Positions 35,712 to 44,786 of a stretch of DNA of 64,000 nucleotides are shown piece by piece; position 1 is the stretch's first letter; each line of letters begins with the position of its first letter. Below the pieces are notes generated by a model. It did not search any database and was not told the DNA's origin. It worked only from the letters and a program-made list of their open reading frames with translations. Both the position numbers and the translations under genes were made by a program. Origin of the DNA: Aldrovandia affinis (Eukaryota; Chordata; Actinopteri; Notacanthiformes; Halosauridae); contig JAINUG010000047.1 in assembly GCA_029706075.1 (NCBI GenBank), positions 3,385,330-3,449,329 of the forward strand, read 5' to 3'.

Positions 35712-36916
35712 CTACCGGCCTGTGCCATCAAGCCACTGCAACTAGTCCAGAATGCTGCCTCACGTCTGGTGTTCAGTCAACCTAAGTTCACCCATGTCAC
35801 TCCTCTACTCTCTTCTCTGCACTGGCTCCCCGCATCAGATTCAAATCACTGGGACTGGCTTATCAGAACTTCAAATCCTCCAGACACTCACCCTACACCC
35901 CAGCCAGATGCCTCTGCTCCACCTACTCTGGCAAACTGACTGTCCCATCCCTCCAGGCACCCGGCAGCCGCTCCTCGCGATCTCGCCTCTTCTCACCCCT
36001 CGGTGGTGGAATGATCTTTCACACTCGGTCAGGACCGCGGAATTACTTGCGATCTCAAAACCCATCTTTTCAGACTCCCCTACCACATCTAGCCAATTGT
36101 CATCACCACTGCCTACTTGTTTAATACGTTTGCATATGTATACTTGTTTTACTAACTTTTTCCTTCCCAGTGTTACAGGTATGGTATGCAGCTGCCAACA
36201 ACAATGTCTATCTCTGTATTACTGCACTGATCTCTTGCAAAAACTATGATCGTTCTGTGGCAGCCCAAGGGGCTGCACAAGAAAATGGCTGCCTGGCCTC
36301 CAACACATGGCAGCCCAAAACACTACATTTCCCAGCAGGCCACAGTCACACCTGAACGGAGTAAAGGCAAGGGAGCTGATGACCAGCTGAAAGCCATTTC
36401 GAGGCCTACTTAATGGACTGGCTCACATTACCCAGGGAGAGGAGTAGGAAAGTGTTTGTGAGTGTGTTGAAGGAGAGAGAGAAAGAGAAGCCTGTGAAGT
36501 CGTTGACCAGCCAGGAGTTAGAAAGCGAGTGTTGGAGTGTGTTGTTTTGTGTTTGACCGGATTGTGTGAGGACCCCCTTTGAATATTGACCGGATTGGCT
36601 TACGGAACTGAACTGGATTTTGGAAATTGGATTTGGACATTGACGATGAGATAAGGATTTGTGGACTTTATGTGTTTGTGTTCCCCCGAAGACCCCACCC
36701 TTTGTTTTGTGTTTGTCAGTAGTAGTTTAATAAATTATCATTTTGTTTTTGAATACTGCCTCCTCCTTGTTCTTGAACTTGCCTACACCCTCTGCAAGGT
36801 CCGTGTGTGTCGCCCAACCCCTGGGGACACCACAGTTCTTACCATGTATTAATGCACATCTTGTAAGTCGCTCTGGAAAAGACCGTCTGCTAAATGTCTA
36901 AAATGTAAATGTAAAA
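35712..36916 (+). mobile_element. 5'-truncated non-LTR retrotransposon (LINE) inserted in integrase
   Basis: The insert starts with the C-terminal part of a LINE reverse-transcriptase ORF (PLQLVQNAASRLVFSQPKF, then SSLHWLP and RWWNDLS). It ends with 'gtaagtcgctctggaaaaga', 'ccgtctgctaaatgtctaa' and an (AAATGT)-type tail near 36895-36916. 5' truncation and a short-repeat tail fit target-primed reverse transcription. A solo LTR (36256-36834) lies inside, so net LINE length is about 630 bases. It interrupts gypsy integrase between the second catalytic Asp and the Glu. Confidence 0.8.
36256..36834 (+). mobile_element. Solo LTR, family X, inside the LINE
   Basis: The 579-bp block starts TGTGGCAGCCCAAGG and ends GGGGACACCACA, flanked by GTTC on both sides (36252-36255 and 36835-36838), a 4-bp duplication. 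A polyadenylation signal (TTTAATAAATT) lies at about 36726-36736. It is the same family as 19112-19688 in the opposite orientation, and both have 4-bp duplications. No coding region accompanies it. Confidence 0.85.
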
Positions 36917-37054
36917 TATGTACCCTTATCAGTGCCTCCGTCAGTCTCTCCTCTGGTTTCCACCCCCAGTCCAATGGCCAAATGGAAAGGGTTAACCAGG
37001 ACTTGGAGACTACCCTGCGCTGCCTGGCCTCCTCCAATCCAACCACCTGGAGCA
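36917..37054 (+). pseudogene. Ty3/gypsy integrase, continuation of copy 1
   Basis: After the LINE tail, the integrase core resumes with [35 protein letters not shown] and NPTTWSK. The catalytic Glu is in ...NGQMERVN. The frame then ends abruptly at the start of the unknown 1.4 kb unit (37055). Confidence 0.8.
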
Positions 37055-38480
37055 AATTTGTTTAGCAAATTATGCTCTGGGAGCAATAATTTAAGTGCTA
37101 GGATTTTAAATTATTTATTAATAACTTATTTTAATAAGTCCTAGCCCTTAAATTATTGTTCCTAGAGCAGACTACAGGTGCAACAAAGGGTCCTGAACAC
37201 AAAGGGTACAGAATTTGTTTTGTTTCTCTCAATTACCCTTGGACCCCATTGACATAGATCTGTGTTTAAGCAACCACAAAATAGGAGCAGTTAGTCACCA
37301 TGTCTACGTTCAGTTTACCCTAGGCCACAGCACACTACTCTCTGTGTTGATTAACGGTGAGTGCACAATGAAATCCCAGTCATAAATAAAGGTAACATTG
37401 AAGAACCTGACCTTTTCTTTGAATATATTTTTGTATCTATTCTGACTGTGGTTGTCAGGCTACACACACTTAATATGCCATTCATAAGTAACTCATTATT
37501 TCTGGTAATTTATTGAGGGTGTCCTGAAAGCTCATGGCAAGAAAATCATGGTCCAGCATAATTGTTTATATATATTATACATACAGTATACAAAAAATAA
37601 AAGGGAAAAGGGAACAAAACATCGAATGGCGAAAAAGGTTTGCCTTTACCAAATGCAGCACTAAAACAACCCTATCTTACAAAAAAGTGCCTTACAAGTG
37701 AAAGAATAGGCTACACACTATGATTTATACAAAGTGCTCTACTGACAAATAGACCCACAGCTTTTCAAGATGGTTTTAGGATCCCCAGCTCTAAGGAGGA
37801 TCTACATTTGACATCTCACACAACAATAAAAATGACGGAGTGAAGTGCTTCCCTCGTCTGCCACTTAAAATGAGATCTTTGGTTATAGCTCTATCCACTC
37901 TGCCCATGCACTTTACAGACCAGCTGGAAATTTCTATTCGATTTTTTTCCCTGCATTACTTTTAAATTAGTGATTTATTGACTCTCAATTTGGGGTCCAA
38001 AGAATAATGCACAAAAAAAGTCAAGTGGAACTTTTTTATTGTCCCAGTAAGGTTTGTGCTCTGTGCTGATAAAGTAATTAACATGTTAAATGATTGATTG
38101 GAGGCAATGGAAAAACAAGTATGTATTTTTCAAATGAATGTTTTCTGCTTGTCACCTACAGTATTCAATACTTCTCAAATACGAAGATATTGTTATTTCT
38201 TTATTTCTTTATTATTAGGCTACTTGAACATCAGGCCTTTGGAGGAAAAACAAAAACAGATACAGTAAACAACTTCCTGATATAGCTAGCCACATTCCCT
38301 CAAACAATATATACTTTATTAAATTTTTATGACATTCCTCCTGCTGGTTATGATATCTAGGAAGGAAATAACTCAGAATATATTTCAAATTGAGATATGC
38401 ACGCTTTCAAACTGTGTCTTCAAGGCACTGTAAACACTCCAGCATCTGATGTACAGCAATCCGCACAGGCATATCAAAAT
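37055..38480 (+). repeat. Unknown 1.4 kb dispersed unit, copy D1
   Basis: It begins aatttgtttagcaaattatg and ends gcacaggcatatcaaaat. It is nearly identical to the D2 copy at 41344-44786 once D2's insertions are removed, and is in the same orientation. A long imperfect hairpin lies near its start (about 37076-37170). There are no terminal inverted repeats, no coding capacity and no clear target duplication. It sits between two gypsy integrase fragments. I do not recognise the family. Confidence 0.75.
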
Positions 38481-38729
38481 CACCCATTGCCTATACCCAA
38501 GCACCAATGGTCTCACCTTTCCATTGATTTCATTACCGGCTTGCCCTCATCCAACGGTTTCACAACCATCTTCGTTATCGTTGATCATTTCTCGTTTGTT
38601 CCATTACCCACAGCTCGTAAGATTGCAGAACATATGACCCAGCGTGTCTTCCGCCTCCATGGTCTTCCCCAGGACATTGTGTCTGACCATAGTCCTCGAT
38701 TCATCTCCTGGTTTTGGAAAGATTTCTGC
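38481..38729 (+). pseudogene. Ty3/gypsy integrase, copy 2 core
   Basis: The frame reads NHPLPIPKHQWSHLSIDFITGL (first Asp), FVIVDHFS, TQRVFRLHGL and IVSDHSPRF (second Asp), with no internal stop. It then passes in frame into the same LINE sequence as copy 1, at the same residue (FC, then LPACAIKPLQ). The sequence is better preserved than copy 1. The catalytic Glu segment is missing because other sequence replaces it. Confidence 0.8.
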
Positions 38730-39095
38730 CTACCGGCTTGTGCCATCAAGCCACTGCAACTAGTCCAGAATGCTGCCTCACGTCTGGTGTTCAGTCAACC
38801 TAAGTTCACCCATGTCACTCCTCTACTCTCTTCTCTGCACTGGCTCCCCATCGCAGCACGCATCAGATTCAAATCACTGGGACTGGCTTATGAAGCGGGT
38901 AGAGGAACTGCTCCCCCTTACCTCCAGACACTCATCACACCCTACACCCCAGCCAGACCCCTCTGCTCCACCTCCTCTGGCAAACTGACTGTCCCATCCC
39001 TCCGGGCACCCGGCAGCCACTCCTCGCGGTCTCGCCTCTTCTGTGTCCTGACCCCTCGGTGGTGGAATGATCTTTCACAGACTCTAGACCTCTCC
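38730..39095 (+). mobile_element. LINE C-terminal fragment, copy 2
   Basis: It continues in frame from the integrase: PLQLVQNAASRLVFSQPKF, SSLHWLPIAARIRFKSLGLA, GTAPPYLQTL and TPRWWNDLSQ. This is the conserved C-terminal region of CR1/L2/Rex-type LINE polyproteins. The frame ends with TAG at 39102-39104. Unlike copy 1, its 3' tail is absent and LTR-like sequence follows. Confidence 0.75.
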
Positions 39096-39467
39096 TTGAA
39101 TTAGTGATTTTGCCTCTGTGTTTATTTTCCTATGAGTTATTTGTGTTTTTGTTTATTTTCCCGTGTTCAGGTTCACTTTTCGCCTTCCTGTGTTGTTTGT
39201 TTTCCCGCTTGCCATTCTGCCTGCCTGCCCACGGACCAGCCAGCTTGTTCCTCCGCTACCCGCTTCCCTGCTTGTTCCGCCTGCCTCCTTCATCCGCCAT
39301 CATCATCGTCTCCCCTGCTGCCTGCCTGCCTGCCTGCCTGCCTGCTTGGTCTGCCCTCATCATCGCTTTCCCTACCCTAGTCTTTGTAATAATAAATACC
39401 CTATTTCACCTTATCCTCTGTGTCAGTGTCTGTGTTTGGATCCAGCCTGTGTATCAGTCGTAACAAC
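39096..39467 (+). mobile_element. LTR-like fragment with CTGC repeat
   Basis: Pyrimidine-rich sequence with a (CTGC)n run at 39315-39346, an AATAAA signal near 39393 and an end near 'cagtcgtaaca' resembles the 3' half of an LTR. It separates the LINE fragment from the rest of gypsy integrase. Its left edge is approximate and no target duplication is visible. Frames across it are low-complexity Pro/Ala/Cys strings. Confidence 0.45.
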
Positions 39468-40015
39468 TTGGAGACTACCCTGCGCTGCCTGGCCTCCTCC
39501 AATCCAACCACCTGGAGCAAATACCTAATCTGGGCATGCGCACAACACCCTACAAAGTTCTTCTATGGACCTTTCCCCTTTCGAGTGCCAGCTCGGATAC
39601 CAAGCACCCTTATTCCCTGAGCAAGAGTCCGAGGTGGGGGTTCATTCAGAGGAAGCCTTCATCGCCCCCTGTCGTAAGACCTGGAGGCAAGCATGGTCAT
39701 CCCTGTAGCGTGCCTCCGCCCGACATCAACCACAAGCCAACTGTCAACATAGGCCTCTTCGCCTGTTCCAGACAGGGCAGATGGTTTGGCTCTCCACCAA
39801 AGACCTCCCTCTTCGAGTCGAGTCCCGCAAGTTGGCCCCCCGCTTCATTGGTCCATTCAGGGTCTTGTGTAAGGTGAACCCAGTCGCCTATCGCTTCGGT
39901 CCATGCGGATCCACCCTATATTCCATGTGTCCTGTCTCAAGCCTCTGACCACCAGCCCCCTGTCTCCAGCCACCAGTCCACCTCCTCCACCCCGCATGAT
40001 CGATAGGTAGTCAGT
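39468..40015 (+). pseudogene. Ty3/gypsy integrase C-terminal region, copy 2
   Basis: Pieces in several frames match the integrase tail: [20 protein letters not shown], then a degraded PFECQLGYQ-type segment, GQMVWL-type and APRFIGPFRVL motifs, NPVAY, and a proline-rich end near 40000. The GPF-VL chromodomain-like module is the usual gypsy integrase C-terminus. Several frameshifts are present. No 3' LTR follows. Confidence 0.7.
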
Positions 40016-41343
40016 TAGCAGTTTAGGACTGGGATGGATGTCATAATACAATGGCAAGTCCTTTCAAGCCAAACCAAAAAGAGGGGGGCTGAATTATACC
40101 GTGAATGGGTACACAATTATCTGATGCAGGAACCACAACAAAAAAAACCTCATATCTGTATGAGGTGTCATTGTATACTAAAAATACCCATACAATATGG
40201 TATGTGACTGGTTAAAACCATGTAACCACTTTAAATATGGATGCCTGGGTCCTGTTTTTAGAAACAACACTGTAGAATTTGATTGCTTTTAGATATTTTC
40301 TTCCAGTTTTTTGGGGAAGTGTATAACTCCTTCGGGGAGCACATACAACAAGTGGGTTTAAATTTGCCCACACAGCAGCATTAAGGTGCACTGCTTAGCT
40401 GTGCAGACGGCGTAGTTGACATAGCATCTTTGGTTTAAATAGAGGATTCTCTGAATTGCTGCCGTGATTAGGATAACCTGGTTAGGCCTACCTGCTGTTC
40501 TTATTTTAAGGTGTCGACATAATTGATAACATTAGATGGCTAATTAATTTAAACTTTACTTAATATAGAGCCTGGGAAACTGTATAAATCTAAATAAATC
40601 CACATCTATTGCACACATGTCCACATTTCCATTATGCAAAAGTGGTTCTTACTATGGAACTTACGGTCCACTTAGCATTACGATGCTTTTTGGAAACCCA
40701 CCCTTGATCTATTGAATAGGTTTGACTTTGGAATTAATTCAATTGCAGACTTACATAAAACTTATTTAACACACATCAAATTGGTCACAAGATACGCAAT
40801 ATTTGTCTTTAATGTTTTTGTAAATTAGGACAAACAGCAAACGTGCCTTAAAATCACCATTTATTTTATTGTCTTGCTACAGGTTGAGATCTTTACTTAT
40901 TGACCCTTCTGCCTTGCTATGTTTATTTTTCATTCCAGGTTAGTGGGCTAATCCCATTGAATCTAACTGTAACAAACGTTTTTTTTTTTTTCTTCAGATA
41001 CTGGCAAACAACCATTGTATAAGTGTAAGAAAACTGACCGCCAAAGTTCCTTGCTCCTAATTAAGAAAAAAGTGCTTTGCTCCTAGACTGAATCATGGTA
41101 GATGCTTGTTTTGATTTATTTTATTATTTCTTTTATTAAGGATAAAGCTCATGGCAATCCAATTAAACCTGAACCTATGAATGTAGACGGTACAGAATTT
41201 TCCATTGCGTCCACTGACCAAGCAGAAGATGGTTACTTATATTCAGTCTAACCAGTGCACATGCATTCTTAACTTTGAGTAAGGAACCTATATGTTCAGG
41301 ATTTTATTCTTACAATCCCATTTCCACATTGCAGCAACGGATG
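40016..41343. other. Non-coding DNA with a Harbinger-like inverted end
   Basis: No gene is recognised. At about 40670-40701 'cattacgatgctttttggaaaccca' is, in reverse complement, very like 'gggtttcccaaaagctgtcg' at 33669-33688. The two could be the halves of one older element split by the intervening insertions. Confidence 0.45.
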
Positions 41344-42792
41344 AATTTGTTTAGCAAATTATGCTCTGGGAGCAATAATTTAAGTGCTAGGATTTTAAAT
41401 TATTTATTAATAACTTATTTTAATAAGTCCTAGCCCTTAAATTATTGTTCCTAGAGCAGACTACAGGTGTAACAAAAGGTCCTGAACACAAAGGGTACAG
41501 AATTTGTTTTGCTTCTCTCAATTACCCTTGGACCCCATTGACACAGATCTGTGTTTAAGCAACCACAAAATAGGAGCAGTTAGTCACCATGTCTACGTTC
41601 AGTTTACCCTAGGCCACAGCACATTACTCTCTGTGTTGATTAACGGTGAGCGCACAATGAAATCCCACTTATAAATAAAGGTAACATTGAAGAACCTGAC
41701 CTTTTCTTTAAATATCTTTTTGTATCTATTCTGACTGTATGTATCTACACATACTTAATATGCCATTCATAAGTAACTCATTATTTCTGGTAATTTATTG
41801 AGGTGTCCTGAAAGCTCATGGCAAGAAAATCATGGTCCAGCATAATTGTTTATATATATTATACATCCTGTATACAAAAAAGAAAAGGGAAAAGGGAACA
41901 AAACATCGAATGGCGAAAAAGGTTTGCCTTTACCAAATGCAGCACTAAAACAACCCTATCTTACAAAAAAGTGCCTTACAAGTGAAAGAATAGGCTACAC
42001 ACTATGATTTATACAAAGTGCTCTACTGACAAATAGACCCACAGCTTTTCAACTGGTTTTAGGATCGCCAGCTCTAATGAGGATCTACATTTTACATCTC
42101 ACACAACAATAGAAACGACGGAGTGAAGTGCTTCCCTCGTCTGCCACTTAAGATGAGATCTTTGGTTATAGCTCTATCCACTCTGCCCATAAAAGCAGGG
42201 TGCACTTTACAGACCAGCTGCTTTCTATTCGATTTTCTTCCCTGCATTACTTTTAAATTAGTGATTTATTGACTCTCAATTTGGGGTCCAAAGAATAATG
42301 CACACAAAAAATTCAAGTGGAACTTTTTGAATGTCCCAGTAAGGTTTGTGCTCTGTGCTGATAAAGTAATTAACATATTAAATGATTGATTAGAGGCAAT
42401 GCAAAAAAAAGTATGTATTTTTCAAATGAATGTTTTCTGCTTGTCACCTACAGTATTCAATACTTCTCAAATACGAATATATTGTTATTTCTTTATTTCT
42501 TTATTATTAGGCTACTTGAACATCTGGGCCCGTATTCACAAATAATTTTATCTTACCACTAGGAGTACTTCTAAATCGCACTAAAACCTTTTAGTTAGGA
42601 GTCCCACCTTAAAACCTATTCACAAAGCTCCTAAGTCAAACTCTTACTAAGGAATTCCTAGAATTGTGAAACTAAGAGTGAGGGCGGGGGTTGACATCGT
42701 TGCTAGGGATGACATTGTTTCTCATGAACGAGCTTACTCAGAATGCCCACAGTGATTGGCTGATATAGGAGATGGGTCATCATAGAGAAATA

Positions 42793-42878
42793 CCGTATTG
42801 ACCCGAATATAAGACAGGGTTTTTTTCCTAGAAAAAAGTCTGAAAAAGTTGCATCGTCTTATATTCGGGTCAATATGG
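42793..42878. mobile_element. 86-bp mariner-type MITE, left arm copy
   Basis: The ends CCGTATTGACCCGAATATAA and its near-exact reverse complement are flanked by TA (42791-42792 and 42879-42880). Almost the whole element can fold as a hairpin. The same MITE sits at 44197-44282 in the opposite arm, so it was present before the arms were copied. Confidence 0.8.
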
Positions 42879-43049
42879 TAGTTTTTCTGCCGCTGTTTTT
42901 ACAGTAACAATTCCAGAAATCTCGATGCAGAGTTACAGTGAAGAGATAGACAACCATGTATGTTTTGGTTTGCTTTGTTTTTCATACTAAATGCCTTTCT
43001 GGGAGGCATGTTTTTAGAAACGCGACCGAATTAAATAGAATTGAAACAT

Positions 43050-43192
43050 TCTTAGAACATGGGGGGGTGCTACGCCAAAAAAAATGCGCCCATCAATTGG
43101 ATACTTATTATTTATTTTCCCAAGCCACGCGGAGCCGCAACATAAGGCTGAAAGAGCCGCATGCGGCTCCGGAGCCGCAGGTTGCCGACCCC
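43050..43192 (+). mobile_element. hAT terminal fragment inside element A
   Basis: The stretch ends 'aggttgcc', 'gacccctg', preceded by the palindromic GCCGCATGCGGC and a 'ctccggagccg' run. In reverse complement this is a CAGGGGTCGGCAACC-type hAT end. Only one end is seen, so it is a truncated insert. The matching position in element B lacks it. Confidence 0.6.
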
Positions 43193-43300
43193 TGGCCTAA
43201 GGCGTACTGAATCTAAAAATGTAATGTATTTTGAGTTGCTTTAAATCAGTGATTCACGATTGTCTTTTACCCTTAAAATTATTTGTGAATAGGGGCCCAG

Positions 43301-44537
43301 GGCCCGTAGCCTATTCACAAAGAATTTTAAGGGTAAAAGTTGGTCGTAACTCCGCAATTTAGGAGCAAGTCCCAAAATAATGGGCGTGTCACTCATAAAT
43401 TTAGGAGTCCAAAATTTTTGGGATAAGAGTATTTCATAAAGGGTTTGAAAGCTAAAAACAGCTCCTAAGTCCAGGAGAAGTTAGAAGCAGGCAAGAGGAC
43501 TTCTAAGTCGCTAAAGACCTACTCGGCGATCCGAAAATCTGCTGGCAGCCGGCAATCGTTGTCGCAATCGCGCCAACACTGGAGATATTGAATGATACAG
43601 AGCTCATAAAAGGTACGCCTCAATCGCGAGGGTATTATATATATAATATTATTTATATTATATAGGCCTATAGATACCCTCTGATTGTTTACGAGATGCA
43701 GACATGTAACCAATTGACTAGTCAGTATTCTTGATTTCATGTTAAATCAGTGACACGTAGCCTACATTTGTATTTTAGAATCTTTATTAGAATATAATAG
43801 GGGTGCATCGGATCATTTTCGGATCAGCAAAAATAATAATAACGGGACCAAAAGCACGTTTCGAATGAATGATAATTTCAGTTTTTCAATGTAAGTTATT
43901 TCACTAAATCTTTATTCGAAAATTTCACAAAATCAATTTTTTGATTCAGTACGCCTTAGGCGATGTAACTAGGGTGGTCTTATGCCTGAATTAATTTAAT
44001 AAAAAAATAAAAGATCGCTAATGTTTCAATTCTATTTAATTCGGTCGCGTTTCTAAAAACATGCCTCCCAGAAAGGCATTTAGTATGAAAAACAAAGCAA
44101 ACCAAAACATAGGCTACATGGTTGTCTATCTCTTCACTGTAACTCTGCATCGAGATTTAGGGAATTGTTACTGTAAAAACAGCGGCAGAAAAACTACCGT
44201 ATTGACCTGAATATAAGACGATGCGACTTTTTCAGACTTTTTTCTAGGAAAAAAACCCTGTCTTATATTCGGGTCAATACGGTATTTCTCTATGATGACC
44301 CATCCCCTATATCAGCCAATCACTGTGGGCATTCTGAGTAAGCTTGTTCATGAGAAACAACGTCATCCCTAGCAACGACGTCAACCCCCGCCTCACTCTT
44401 AGCTAGGAATTCCTTAGTAAGAGTTGGTCTTTGGAGCTTTGTGAATAGGTTTTAAGGTGGGACTCCTAACTAAAAGGTTTTGGTGTGATTTAGAAGTACT
44501 CCTAGTGGTAAGATAAAATTATTTGTGAATACGGGCC
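43301..44537 (-). mobile_element. Harbinger-like non-autonomous element B
   Basis: It starts GGCCCGTAGCCTATTCACAA directly after the CAG that ends element A and stops at ...GTGAATACGGGCC, followed by CAG (44538-44540). Its outer 520 bases (about 44012-44537) are the inverted copy of element A's outer part (42527-43048). The left end differs from the right, so it is a mosaic. No transposase gene is recognised. Confidence 0.65.
44197..44282. mobile_element. 86-bp mariner-type MITE, right arm copy
   Basis: Inverted counterpart of 42793-42878, flanked by TA on both sides. Confidence 0.8.
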
Positions 44538-44786
44538 CAGGCCTTTGGAGGAAAAACAAAAACAGATAAAGTAAACAACTTCCTGATATAGTTAGCCACA
44601 TTCCCTCAAACAATATATACTTTATTCAATTTTTATGACATTCCTCCTGCTGGTTATGATATCTAGGAAGGAAATAACTCAGAATATATTTCAAATTGAG
44701 ATATGCACGCTTTCAAAATGTGTCTTCAAGGCACTGTAAACACTCCAGCATCTGATGTACAGCAATCCGCACAGGCATATCAAAAT

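Larger units (their letters stand above)
42527..43297 (+). mobile_element. Harbinger-like non-autonomous element A
   Basis: Terminal repeats GGCCCGTATTCACAAATAAT (left) and the reverse complement of the right end (GGCCCCTATTCACAAATAAT) match closely. It is flanked by CTG (42524-42526) and CAG (43298-43300). The uninterrupted D1 copy has a single CAG here, fitting a 3-bp CWG duplication known from fish Harbinger elements. Inside are an 86-bp mariner-type MITE and a hAT-end fragment. No transposase or Myb-like gene is visible. Confidence 0.7.
41344..44786 (+). repeat. Unknown 1.4 kb unit, copy D2, with Harbinger-like insertions
   Basis: Segments 41344-42523 and 44538-44786 together match D1 (37055-38480) almost base for base. 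Compared with D1, 2.0 kb of Harbinger-like sequence is inserted after 'gaacat' at 42523. Minor differences include a few small indels (for example an extra 'aaaagcaggg' near 42191). D1 serves as the empty-site reference for the insertion. Confidence 0.8.

Noticed and set aside
39104-39528. 119- to 121-codon frames rich in Pro, Ala, Cys and Leu
   Set aside because: They arise from the (CTGC)n run and pyrimidine-rich LTR-like DNA in overlapping frames.
42956-43210. 84-codon frame in the Harbinger-like region
   Set aside because: It crosses the inverted arm and a truncated hAT end, so it is a chance frame over repeat DNA.
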